The notes under the pieces are model-generated. The model was not told where the DNA came from. It did not search any database and was given only the letters and a program-made list of their open reading frames with translations. A stretch of DNA of 64,000 nt from LMUY01 sp965276785 (GTDB lineage: Bacteria > Pseudomonadota > Alphaproteobacteria > Acetobacterales > Acetobacteraceae): the NCBI GenBank assembly GCA_965276785.1, contig OZ255629.1:248001-312000 (forward strand), written 5' to 3'. Positions within the stretch are counted from its first letter, which is position 1. Each line of letters opens with the position of its first letter. Shown in pieces: positions 16,182-24,151 of the stretch. The position numbers and the translations under genes were made by a program.

Positions 16182-17468
16182 TTAGCGGGGCTCCACCAAC
16201 GACGTGGGCGTCGCGCCGGACCGAACCGCCGGGCCGCGCACCACAGCCAGGACGCCGAGCGCGCCCAGGAAGGCGACCGCGCCCGCGAGGACGAACGCCC
16301 CAGCAAAGCTGCCCGCGGACTGCACCATGAACCCGGTGATGGAGGGTGCTACGATACCGGCGCAGGCGGCGAAAAAAAGCACGAAGCCGCTGACGGCGCC
16401 GACCCGCTCGGGCTCGACCAGGTCCATGATAATGGCGAAGTAAGTCGGATTGGTGACATACAAAAAGAACACCGAGGCGGCCATGAGCCCGACTGCGCCG
16501 CCGAGGTTGTGCACAGTGCCGGCAAGGGCCACGAACACGCCCGCAAGGCTGAGGCAGATCACCAGGATGAGCTTGCGGGCTTGCAGCGTCTCGCCCGTGC
16601 GGCGGAAAGCAGTGTCCAGGATCCAGCCGCCGAGAAGGTTGCCCACGACCCCCAGAACCCAGGGAATGACTGCCGCAATGCTCATGCTCTTGATGCTGAG
16701 ATGCTGCTCAGCCGTGAGATAGGTGGGAAACCAGGATAGAAAAAAGAACAGCAGGTAGGCATAGCCAAAGAAAGCAAAGCCGGTGACCAGGACAGCAGGA
16801 CGCAGAATGACGCTGGCTAATGGCGCGGGATGGCGACTCGACCCGGCGCCGGTCCCGCCCACGCTGACTGCGGCACTCGTCGAACCAGGAGTCCACGCCG
16901 AGCCGCGAGCCGGCTCCGCCGTAACGAACAGCCATATTGTGGCGACGACCAGGCCGATCACGGCGGCGACGATAAACGAGGCGCGCCATCCGTACTGGAA
17001 TGCGATGAAGCCGAACAAGGGCGTTGCAATCACGCCGCCAAGCGGTGCGCCAGACAAAGCCACCCCGAGCGCTCGGGCCTGTTCGCCGCGCGGGAACCAG
17101 TCGCTGATGAACTTGTTCTGCGCCGAAGGCAGCGATCCCTCGCTCATCCCGAATAGCACGCGTATGGCAAGAAGCGACGCGAAGCCGACCGCGGCCGCGG
17201 TCAAGCCGCAGAACAACGACCATGCGATCATCGCCATCGCAATGACGACTCTCCCGCCGAGGCGGTCCGCCGTCCAACCGCCGACCAAGGCGAACAGGGC
17301 GTAGCCGATGAAAAAGCTGCTGAACACGAGCCCGAGCTGGGCTGCATCGAGGTGCAGCTCGCGGGACACCAAGGGTGCTGCGACCGAAAAAGCCGCCCGG
17401 TCCATATAGTTGACGATGCTGGCAGTGAAGAGGATGGCCACGGCCGCGTGTCGGCGCTGCAAACCCAC
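16182..17468 (-). CDS. MFS transporter (ACS / anion-cation symporter type)
   Basis: This protein of about 428 residues has 12 predicted membrane segments. It shows NYMDRAAFSVAAP in TM1, GGWTADRLGGR in the 2-3 loop, RVLFGMSEGSLPSAQNKFIS with the ACS-family signature in TM4, and TPLFGFIAFQYGWRASF. The family imports sugar acids, aromatic acids or allantoate with protons. A GTG at 17468 is chosen because GGAGG lies 6 bases upstream and the product starts just before TM1; the open frame extends to a TTG at 17609 with a non-conserved leader. It lies convergent to the LysR gene and probably brings in the substrate of the catabolic region. Confidence 0.88.
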   Translation of the reverse strand: MGLQRRHAAVAILFTASIVNYMDRAAFSVAAPLVSRELHLDAAQLGLVFSSFFIGYALFALVGGWTADRLGGRVVIAMAMIAWSLFCGLTAAAVGFASLLAIRVLFGMSEGSLPSAQNKFISDWFPRGEQARALGVALSGAPLGGVIATPLFGFIAFQYGWRASFIVAAVIGLVVATIWLFVTAEPARGSAWTPGSTSAAVSVGGTGAGSSRHPAPLASVILRPAVLVTGFAFFGYAYLLFFFLSWFPTYLTAEQHLSIKSMSIAAVIPWVLGVVGNLLGGWILDTAFRRTGETLQARKLILVICLSLAGVFVALAGTVHNLGGAVGLMAASVFFLYVTNPTYFAIIMDLVEPERVGAVSGFVLFFAACAGIVAPSITGFMVQSAGSFAGAFVLAGAVAFLGALGVLAVVRGPAVRSGATPTSLVEPR

Positions 17469-17480
17469 TGGTTTCCTCCA

Positions 17481-17505
17481 TCTCCCAATCGCTGGTATTG
17501 GGAGA
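17481..17505. promoter_or_regulatory. perfect 9-7-9 palindrome, candidate operator
   Basis: TCTCCCAAT-CGCTGGT-ATTGGGAGA has 9-bp arms without mismatch and lies 13 bp upstream of the preferred MFS start codon. Its position over the leader suits a repressor site or an mRNA hairpin next to the ribosome site. If translation began at the upstream TTG it would lie inside coding sequence, which is a further argument for the GTG start. Confidence 0.5.
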
Positions 17506-17963
17506 GCATCGTATGATTGTTGTGGCTCGACGCCAGAAAACGCCCCGGACGTTGGTTCGGGGCCGTTGGCGGATGCAAACCGAAAGCGCCTATGGGTTGA
17601 TTGGCTCAACTAATGAATGATGGTTGACGGCTAGATCCCATGCTGGCCGCCCGGCCATCGGCGGCATCGGACTGCTCCGCCGACGCGTGGCATGCGCTCG
17701 TTACGGAACGATCAGTTCCGGCGAGTGGTAGCAAATTTCCAGTCATGTGTCCGCCGCGCAACAGGCGATCGCGGCCGGGTTGCGAGTGCTTTCGCACCGT
17801 CCCAGCGGACGGATTGGATTGCGTGTAGCGGCCTATCTGCCCACGCCGGCCGCAGTCGAGCGGGCTTTTCGACAGTCGCGCTGCTCACAAAGGAACCCGC
17901 TGCGATTGCACCGACACCCCGAGCCCCATGGGTCAATCAGTCCATCAGCGCTGCAGCGCAGCA

Positions 17964-17992
17964 TTGACTTTCGGCTCAACGCGTCCTATTGT
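17964..17992 (+). promoter_or_regulatory. sigma70-like promoter
   Basis: TTGACT and TATTGT are separated by exactly 17 bp. This is the best housekeeping-type promoter seen in the 470-bp non-coding stretch after the MFS gene, and it points at the small ORF starting at 18081, about 80 bp downstream. The remaining interval (17610-17960) shows no coding sequence, RNA or repeat that could be supported. Confidence 0.45.
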
Positions 17993-18080
17993 AAAGGCTT
18001 GAAATGCTTCATTAATTTTGCGTTACTTGCGGAGAGATGCTCCGAGGCTGGGTTGCCCGGGGGTCAGAGGAGAGGCGGCG

Positions 18081-18218
18081 ATGCGTGTTGACGACAAGAC
18101 TCGCCGGAAGCGGCTGATGGGTGCGATGTTGTTCGTTGTGTTCTCCACCAGCGGATATGCACTCCTGCTGAACTGGAGCATGCTCTCCCGCGCTGGGGCT
18201 TTGCGTTCGATCCTCTAA
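18081..18218 (+). CDS. small single-pass membrane protein (hypothetical)
   Basis: A 45-codon frame begins MRVDDKTRRKRLMGAMLFVV, followed by FSTSGYALLLNWSMLS. A basic N-terminus leads into one hydrophobic helix (about residues 13-30). GAGGAGAGG lies 8 bases before the ATG and a good promoter lies upstream at 17964-17992. No family is recognised. The combination of promoter, ribosome site and a charge-then-helix layout is what keeps it in the list. It may still be chance. Confidence 0.35.
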   Translation: MRVDDKTRRKRLMGAMLFVVFSTSGYALLLNWSMLSRAGALRSIL

Positions 18219-18277
18219 TTCTCTACGTGCGACGGACCGCCCCCTAACACTCGAACCTCCGGGCTGCGCAAGCCTAA

Positions 18278-18601
18278 TCAGGAGGACTGCAAAGCCCGCT
18301 CTAACTCGGCTTTGCTCATTCTTGAGCGCCCAGTAATGTTGCGCTCCGAAGCCTTGGAATACAGTTCCTGCCGTGTGGCGCCGCTTCTAACGGGGGAGCC
18401 GCCGCGGGACCGTGTCCGTTGCAGATTGTGTTTGTTCTGGCCCGGCGTCTCGCGATTGGACGCGCCGGCCTCGCTCAACCCGATGGCGATCGCCTGTTTC
18501 GGATTGCGAACCTTGCCACCGGCTGACGTCAGTTCACCCTGCTTGAACTCCTGCATGACCCGGCCAACGATCTGCTGCTGCTCGGTGTTCTGTTTGGCCA
18601 T
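18278..18601 (-). CDS. DUF6496-type small basic protein
   Basis: The 107 residues start MAKQNTEQQQIVGRVMQEFK with GGAGGG at good distance before the ATG at 18601. A GGKVRNPKQAIAIGLSEAG block, typical of DUF6496 proteins, is followed by a basic linker. A C-terminal LYSKASERNITGRSRMSKAE helix pair resembles the small Rho-N/SAP-like fold that binds nucleic acid or forms protein contacts. Such proteins are common and often stress-linked in soil alphaproteobacteria, but their role is not known. It lies just downstream of the SMP-30 gene on the same strand. Confidence 0.78.
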   Translation of the reverse strand: MAKQNTEQQQIVGRVMQEFKQGELTSAGGKVRNPKQAIAIGLSEAGASNRETPGQNKHNLQRTRSRGGSPVRSGATRQELYSKASERNITGRSRMSKAELERALQSS

Positions 18602-18651
18602 GTCGCAACCCTCCTGTTGCCGCACTAACGACATCGTTTGCGGCCGGTTGC

Positions 18652-19542
18652 TCACCTGACGAAGCATGGCCGCATCACGCCGCGTATGCCCGGGCGGAAG
18701 CAGAATATGCCGCCGGCATGCGGCTCGTCGTGCAATGCCGCCGCGGATAGACTATCGGCCGCGCTGGTGACGAGCATCAGATCCAGCTCGGCCCCGGCAA
18801 AGGCGCACATGGTCGGTTGGCTTACGGGAACCGGCACCGTCCGGTCCAAGCTGCCATCTGCCCGATAGCGCCGGACTTGCCAGCCGCCATGCACGGCGCA
18901 CCAGTAACCGCCCTCGCAATCCACGGCTGCCCCGTCCGGAATGCCGCCTTGGACGCGCGTGAACGTCCGCCGCGGGCCAAGCTGGCCTGTCGCCGCGTCA
19001 AACAGGAAGGCATACACGTCCCCCCGGTAGCTGTGCGAGAGGTAGAAGGTGCTTCCATCTGGGCTCCAGGCCATGCCATTGTGCAAGTCGGCGGCATCGC
19101 GTTCTCGGCGCAGCCCTCCGCTTAGGGTGAAGCTGTGCAGTGCAGCGGCGAGCGGCTCGGTCGAGACGCCGGGCAATGGATCGAACATGGTGCCGACCCA
19201 GAACCGGCCCGCGGCATCGCAGGCGCCTTCGTTGAAACGGGTGCGCGCCGGGTCAAACGGCGGCTCGGCCAACTGGGTCAGCTCGCCCTCCGGCGTTTGC
19301 AGGCGGAACAGGCCGTCGCGCAGCGCAACGATTGCATCCGGCTGCGCGGCCTCCGTCTGCACGAGGGCGAAGGCCCCGACTTCGCTGGGCAAAGCCCACT
19401 GTCTCGTCAGCGCCCCGGACAGCGTCATGCAATACAAGGCCGGCGCCTTCACGTCGATCCAGTAGATCGCCTGCTCGCCACTGACCCATGTGGGCGACTC
19501 ACCGATTTGTGCGCGGGCATCAAACAGCAACTCGACGCTCAT
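18652..19542 (-). CDS. SMP-30/gluconolactonase/LRE family protein
   Basis: This 296-residue six-bladed propeller has the expected metal ligands in sequence: Glu15 in IGESPTW, Asn in TRFNEGACDAAGRFWVGTM, Asn in LHNGMAWSPDG, and Asp in IPDGAAVDCEGGYW. The family opens sugar lactones such as glucono- or xylonolactone. It is divergent from the TPP enzyme-dehydratase-GMC operon at 19690 with 147 bp between them. A lactonase beside a sugar dehydrogenase and a sugar-acid dehydratase makes an oxidative sugar route plausible (inference). Confidence 0.88.
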   Translation of the reverse strand: MSVELLFDARAQIGESPTWVSGEQAIYWIDVKAPALYCMTLSGALTRQWALPSEVGAFALVQTEAAQPDAIVALRDGLFRLQTPEGELTQLAEPPFDPARTRFNEGACDAAGRFWVGTMFDPLPGVSTEPLAAALHSFTLSGGLRRERDAADLHNGMAWSPDGSTFYLSHSYRGDVYAFLFDAATGQLGPRRTFTRVQGGIPDGAAVDCEGGYWCAVHGGWQVRRYRADGSLDRTVPVPVSQPTMCAFAGAELDLMLVTSAADSLSAAALHDEPHAGGIFCFRPGIRGVMRPCFVR

Positions 19543-19689
19543 GATCGGTGCTCCGGGCTGTCAGCCCAGCACTAACGCGGGTGAGGCAATGCGGCTGCAT
19601 GCCGAATGACATGCAGAAAAGCACGCATTCGACGGCGAACTGCCAAGCCCGTGGCGGCTTAAGCGTTGCATCGAAGCGGGGGATTGGCC

Positions 19690-21474
19690 ATGGCGATGAA
19701 CGTCAGCGACTTCGTTTGGCACCGGCTTGGTGAGTGGGGTATCTCGCGGGTGTACGGCTACCCGGGCGATGGCGTCGGTGGGCTTGACGTGGCGCTCGAG
19801 CACGCCCGCGACAAAATGCAGTATGTGCAAGTGCGGCACGAGGAAATGGCGGCCTTCATGGCGTCGGCCCATGCCAAGTTTACCGGCAAGGTCGGGCTTT
19901 GCTACGCCACATCAGGGCCAGGCGCGATCCACCTGCTCAACGGTCTGTATGACGCCAAGATGGACCATGTTCCTGTTGTGGCGATCGTCGGTCAGCAGGC
20001 ACGCACTGCGCTCGGTGCGCACTATCAGCAAGAGGTGGACCTGCAATCCCTCTTTAAAGATGTCGCCTCCGATTACGTGGCCATGGCCAGCGTGCCGAGC
20101 CAAGTGCGCCATCTCATCGATCGTGCGGTGCGCATCGCCAGCACCCGGCGGACGGTGACCTGCGTGATCCTCCCCAACGATCTGCAAGGGCTCGCCTACG
20201 AGGACCCGCCGTTGGTGCATGGCACCACGCATACTGGCATCGGCTATGCCGGGCCCGCGCTCCTGCCTAAGGACGAATTGCTGCACCAGGCCGCTTCGGT
20301 GCTGAACGCGGGCAAGAAAGTGGCCATCTTGGTCGGGGCCGGAGCGCTATCCGCGACGGACGAAATCATCGACGTAGCACAACGGTTGCAGGCAGGCGTG
20401 GCCAAGGCTTTGCTCGGCAAGGCCGCCGTACCGGACGACCTGCCGTTCGTCACCGGAGGGCTTGGCTTGCTCGGCACCAAGCCGTCTTGGGACTTGATGC
20501 AGGACTGTGACACGTTGCTGATGATCGGCTCAAGCTTCCCTTATAGCGAGTTCCTGCCCAAGCCCGGCAGCGCCCGCGGTGTGCAGATCGACATCGATGG
20601 TTCGATGCTGAGCCTGCGCTACCCGATGGAGGTGAATATGGTGGGTGACAGCGCCACGACCTTGAGTGCGCTGCTGCCTATGCTGGAGCAAAAGCCTGCG
20701 GATAGCTGGCGCGAAGGTATCGAGACAAACGTCGCGTCGTGGTGGAAGACGTTGGAAGAGCGGGCGATGCAATCGGCCTCCCCGATCAATCCGCAGCGTG
20801 TGTTCTGGGAATTGTCGCCGAAGCTGCCGGAGAACTGCATCCTCACTGGCGACAGCGGCTCGGTGGCGAACTGGTATGGCCGCGATATCAAGATGCGCCG
20901 CGGCATGAAGGGCTCGCTCTCGGGCAGCCTCGCCTCGCTCGGAGCAGCCACGCCCTACGCGCTGGCGGCCAAGATGGCGTTTCCAGAACGTGTCGTGATC
21001 GCCTTCATTGGCGATGGAGCGATGCAGATGAACGGCCTCAACGTGATGATCACCATCTCGAAATACTGGCGGGAGTGGTCTAATCCTAGCTTGATCGTGA
21101 TGGTGTTGAACAATCAGGACCTGAACCAAGTCACCTGGGAGGAGCGGGTGCAGCTTGGCGTCGGCAAGACTGAGAGCACGCAGAGCATCCCTGATTTCGC
21201 CTATCACAGCTATGCTGAATTGCTCGGCCTAAAGGGCATTGTGGTGCGCAAACCGGAGCAAATCGGCCGCGCGTGGGACGAGGCGCTCGCGGCGGACCGC
21301 CCCGTGATCATGAACGTCTATGCTGACCCGAACGTGCCGCCTTTGCCACCCCATATCACGCTTAAAGACGCCAGAAACTTCACCACGATGATGGCGAGCG
21401 AGCCTGAGCTGGGCAGCGTGCTTAAGAACAGTGCAAAGGAGATGTTGGCGAGCGTGTTGCCCGGCAAGCAATAG
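19690..21474 (+). CDS. thiamine pyrophosphate-requiring enzyme (POX/acetolactate synthase-like)
   Basis: The 594 residues follow the three-domain POX/AHAS plan. The PYR domain has GYPGDGVGGLDVAL and the catalytic Glu in VRHEEMAAFMA (about 51). The middle FAD/nucleotide-type domain has ILVGAGAL near 215. The PP domain has TGDSGSVANWYGR and the TPP motif GDGAMQMN near 440. It is closest in pattern to the PoxB/YdaP group, decarboxylating 2-keto acids, rather than to anabolic acetolactate synthase; no small regulatory subunit is nearby. The second of two in-frame ATGs is chosen. It heads an operon; the enolase-like gene starts 11 bp after its stop. Confidence 0.88.
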   Translation: MAMNVSDFVWHRLGEWGISRVYGYPGDGVGGLDVALEHARDKMQYVQVRHEEMAAFMASAHAKFTGKVGLCYATSGPGAIHLLNGLYDAKMDHVPVVAIVGQQARTALGAHYQQEVDLQSLFKDVASDYVAMASVPSQVRHLIDRAVRIASTRRTVTCVILPNDLQGLAYEDPPLVHGTTHTGIGYAGPALLPKDELLHQAASVLNAGKKVAILVGAGALSATDEIIDVAQRLQAGVAKALLGKAAVPDDLPFVTGGLGLLGTKPSWDLMQDCDTLLMIGSSFPYSEFLPKPGSARGVQIDIDGSMLSLRYPMEVNMVGDSATTLSALLPMLEQKPADSWREGIETNVASWWKTLEERAMQSASPINPQRVFWELSPKLPENCILTGDSGSVANWYGRDIKMRRGMKGSLSGSLASLGAATPYALAAKMAFPERVVIAFIGDGAMQMNGLNVMITISKYWREWSNPSLIVMVLNNQDLNQVTWEERVQLGVGKTESTQSIPDFAYHSYAELLGLKGIVVRKPEQIGRAWDEALAADRPVIMNVYADPNVPPLPPHITLKDARNFTTMMASEPELGSVLKNSAKEMLASVLPGKQ

Positions 21475-21484
21475 GGCATCCACG

Positions 21485-22585
21485 ATGCGGCCAGCAGCGC
21501 CGGTGTCGAAAGTTTTCGCCACCAGCTATACCATCCCGACCGACAGCCCCGAAGCCGATGGCAGCTTCGCTTGGACATCGACCACGTTGGTGTTGACCGA
21601 GGTAGAGGCTGGTGGTGAGACCGGGTTAGGTTACACCTACACCGACGGCAGCATTGTCCCGCTCGTGAACGGCAAGCTGGCTGAGGCCCTGCAAGGTCGC
21701 GATGCGATGGACACCGTTTCCGGCTGGCAGGCAATGACAAAGGCCGTCCGCAACATGGGCCGGCAAGGGCTTGCTGCCACCGCAATCTCGGCACTGGACA
21801 TTGCTTTGTGGGACCTGAAAGCCAAACTGCTGGGCTTACCCCTGGCGCTACTCCTTGGCCGCGCGCGCGAGGCCGTGCCGATCTATGGCAGCGGCGGTTT
21901 CACCAGCTACAGCGACGAGCAACTGCGTGAGCAACTTTCCGGCTGGGTGCAGCGGGACGGTTGCGCCAGCGTGAAGATCAAGATTGGCAGTAACCCGGCA
22001 GCAGATCCCCATCGGGTGTCAATCGCAAAGCAAGCCATCGGCGACAATGCAGCTCTTTTCGTCGACGCGAACGGTGCATTCACGCCGCGGGAAGCACTGC
22101 GGCTGGCAGATATTTTTGCCCGAGATCAAGACGTACGCTGGTTTGAGGAGCCGGTGTCTTCGGACGATCTGGCCGGTATGCGTTACGTCCGCTCGCGTCT
22201 GCCGAAAGCGATGGAGCTCGCGGCGGGCGAGTACGGCTACGATGTGGATTACTTTCGCCGCATGCTGAGCGCCGAGTCGGTAGACGTGCAACAGGCGGAC
22301 GCCACCCGGTGCGGCGGGATCACCGGCTTCATGCTGGCGGCCGCGCAATGTGAGGCGCACCACGTGGACCTTTCGGCGCATTGCGCACCGGCGCTGCACT
22401 GTCATCTCGGTTGCGCCGCGCCGCGGTTCCGCAACCTGGAGTGGTTCCATGATCATGTGCGCATCGAGTCGATGCTATTCGACGGAGCCCCGGTGCCGTC
22501 ACACGGCATGATTAGGCCAGACCTGAGCCGCCCGGGCCTCGGCCTGGCGTTCAAGCGGAAGGATGCCGAGACATTCCAGAATTGA
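21485..22585 (+). CDS. enolase-superfamily (mandelate racemase/dehydratase-type) enzyme
   Basis: This 366-residue protein has a capping domain followed by a (beta/alpha) barrel. The metal ligands are recognisable: Asp in FVDANGAF (about 192), Glu in WFEEPV (about 219) and Glu in AAGEYGYD (about 246). SVKIKIG carries the KxK-type catalytic lysine, and HCAPALHCHLGCA holds the C-terminal histidine region. These features suit a sugar-acid dehydratase or racemase. The ATG at 21485 lies 11 bp after the TPP enzyme. Its product, a 2-keto-3-deoxy acid, could feed a TPP-dependent step, but this is an inference. Confidence 0.87.
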   Translation: MRPAAPVSKVFATSYTIPTDSPEADGSFAWTSTTLVLTEVEAGGETGLGYTYTDGSIVPLVNGKLAEALQGRDAMDTVSGWQAMTKAVRNMGRQGLAATAISALDIALWDLKAKLLGLPLALLLGRAREAVPIYGSGGFTSYSDEQLREQLSGWVQRDGCASVKIKIGSNPAADPHRVSIAKQAIGDNAALFVDANGAFTPREALRLADIFARDQDVRWFEEPVSSDDLAGMRYVRSRLPKAMELAAGEYGYDVDYFRRMLSAESVDVQQADATRCGGITGFMLAAAQCEAHHVDLSAHCAPALHCHLGCAAPRFRNLEWFHDHVRIESMLFDGAPVPSHGMIRPDLSRPGLGLAFKRKDAETFQN

Positions 22586-23517
22586 CCGTCACGGCACCGC
22601 TCTCGGCGCAATCGCGTCAGGAACGCCTCGCAGCGATTGTCTCGCAACTCGACGCACTTGAGGGCCGCCTCATGGCGGCAAGTCCTGTTCCGAGCCAGGC
22701 TGCGACGATGCGTGCGGCTCGCCGGCTCAACCGCGCCAGCTTCATGCTTGCTCTCTCGGTGCTGCTCGACAGCGCCGTGGAGCATTATCGCGGCGGGTTC
22801 CATAACAAGGCGATGTACACGCCGCTTGCGGTCTCGGCACTCGCCGTAGGGGTCAGCGTGCATGGCACTGCGGACAAGCGGCGTGGCGCCCGCTGGCTGC
22901 GGGATGGGAGTTATGTCGTTGCCGCGGCCGCCGGCGTCGTCGGCACCGGCTTTCACCTCTATAACGTGCTGAAGCGGCCGGGTCGGCTGGTGTGGCAGAA
23001 CCTGTTCTATGGTGCCCCGCTCGGCGCGCCGGGGGCCATCCTGCTGTCTGGACTGCTGGGCGTGTACTCGGAGCGCTTGCGCGAGCAAGAGGGTGTTGCG
23101 CCGACGGTTTTCGGCTTGCCGGCGGGGCGAACTTTGGCCTTGCTGACTGGAGCCGGCTTGCTTGGGACGTCGGTCGAGGCTGGCTTGCTGCATTTCCGCG
23201 GCGCTTACCATAACCCGTTCATGTTCGCGCCGGTCACCGTTCCGCCGGTGGGCGCCGCCTTGCTCGGCGCCACCGCGCTCGGTCCGGCCGGGCGGAACCG
23301 CTGGCTCACCCGGTGGTGGATGCGGCTGACCACACTGCTGGGGTTCGCCGGAGTCGGCTTCCATGCTTATGGGGTGTCGCGCAACATGGGCGGCTGGCGC
23401 AACTGGAGCCAAAATGTGCTGAACGGTCCACCCCTGCCGGCGCCCCCCAGCTTTACCGGCCTGGCGATGGCCGGTCTTGCCGCGCTCGGCTTGCTGGAGG
23501 ATCACCCCGATGCCTGA
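22582..23517 (+). CDS. internally duplicated integral membrane protein with conserved histidines (novel)
   Basis: This 311-residue protein has about eight hydrophobic helices and two clearly homologous halves. Half 1 has HYRGGFHNKAMYTP (68-81), GTGFHLYNV (121-129) and WQNLFYGAPLGAP (138-150). Half 2 has HFRGAYHNPFMFAP (204-217), GVGFHAYGV (257-265) and WSQNVLNGPPLPAP (275-288). His68/204, His74/210 and His125/261 therefore recur at a spacing of 136. The start is a TTG overlapping the previous stop, and the stop overlaps the next ATG, so it is firmly inside the dehydrogenase operon. No family is recognised. Haem or quinone binding by the paired histidines, with electron transfer from the GMC flavoprotein, is my inference. 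Confidence 0.82.
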   Translation: MTVTAPLSAQSRQERLAAIVSQLDALEGRLMAASPVPSQAATMRAARRLNRASFMLALSVLLDSAVEHYRGGFHNKAMYTPLAVSALAVGVSVHGTADKRRGARWLRDGSYVVAAAAGVVGTGFHLYNVLKRPGRLVWQNLFYGAPLGAPGAILLSGLLGVYSERLREQEGVAPTVFGLPAGRTLALLTGAGLLGTSVEAGLLHFRGAYHNPFMFAPVTVPPVGAALLGATALGPAGRNRWLTRWWMRLTTLLGFAGVGFHAYGVSRNMGGWRNWSQNVLNGPPLPAPPSFTGLAMAGLAALGLLEDHPDA

Positions 23518-24151
23518 CCGCTTCCCTGGATATGACGTGCTGCGCAAGCGGCACACGCCATCGTGGAACCAGAAAACCCGCGAGGTAATCGACCAGCGGC
23601 TCTCACTGGGCGTGCAGCCGAACTTCTTCACGCAGCTGGAATATGAGCTCGTCAGCGCCATTGCGGACCGGATTGTGCCGCAGCCGAGAGGCGAGCCACG
23701 CATCAACGTCGCCATTCTAGTCGATCAGAAGCTGCATCTGGATAAGGCGGATGGCTTCCGCCAGCCCGGCATGCCGCGGGAGCGTGAGGCCTGGCGGATC
23801 GGGCTGCAAGCTTTGGAAGCGGAAGCAAGGCAGGCGCATGGGGCTGGGTTCGCCGCTCTCAGCGACGATGACAAGGATGCTCTGCTTAGCCAAATGCAAC
23901 AAGGCCAGTTTACGAATGCGGCTTGGGGCGAGATGCCATGCAAGACTTTCTTCAAGACCCGCATGGCCCACGACATAGTTTTCGCCTATTACGCCCATCC
24001 TACCGCCTGGAACCAGATCGGCTGGGGTGGCCCGGCAAGCCCACGCGGCTACGTCCGCATGGACACCAACGAGCGCGACCCATGGGAGGCCGCCGAGGTC
24101 CACGATGGCGACGTCCAAGCCGCCCGCCGAAAGAACCAGCGTGTTGGATGA
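23510..24151 (+). CDS. gluconate 2-dehydrogenase subunit 3 family protein
   Basis: This 213-residue protein matches the small subunit that pairs with GMC-type gluconate/sugar dehydrogenases: FFTQLEYELVSAIADRIVPQ near 45-65, AAWGEMPCKTFFKTRMAHDI, and FAYYAHPTAWNQIGWGGPAS ending with PRGYVRM. Most characterised members carry a Tat signal and are exported; this one starts MPDRFPGYDVLRKRHTPSWN and has none, so it is expected to stay in the cytoplasm. GGAGG precedes the ATG, which overlaps the membrane gene's stop, and its own end overlaps the GMC start. Confidence 0.9.
   Translation: MPDRFPGYDVLRKRHTPSWNQKTREVIDQRLSLGVQPNFFTQLEYELVSAIADRIVPQPRGEPRINVAILVDQKLHLDKADGFRQPGMPREREAWRIGLQALEAEARQAHGAGFAALSDDDKDALLSQMQQGQFTNAAWGEMPCKTFFKTRMAHDIVFAYYAHPTAWNQIGWGGPASPRGYVRMDTNERDPWEAAEVHDGDVQAARRKNQRVG

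Noticed and set aside
17469..17609. N-terminal 47-residue extension of the MFS transporter
   Set aside because: It contains the perfect palindrome and no conserved sequence; a GGAGG-GTG start lies just before TM1.
22453..23715. Long minus-strand frame of about 420 codons opposite the membrane protein
   Set aside because: Low-complexity Arg/Gly/His-rich product with no family features; it mirrors a well-supported plus-strand gene in GC-rich DNA.
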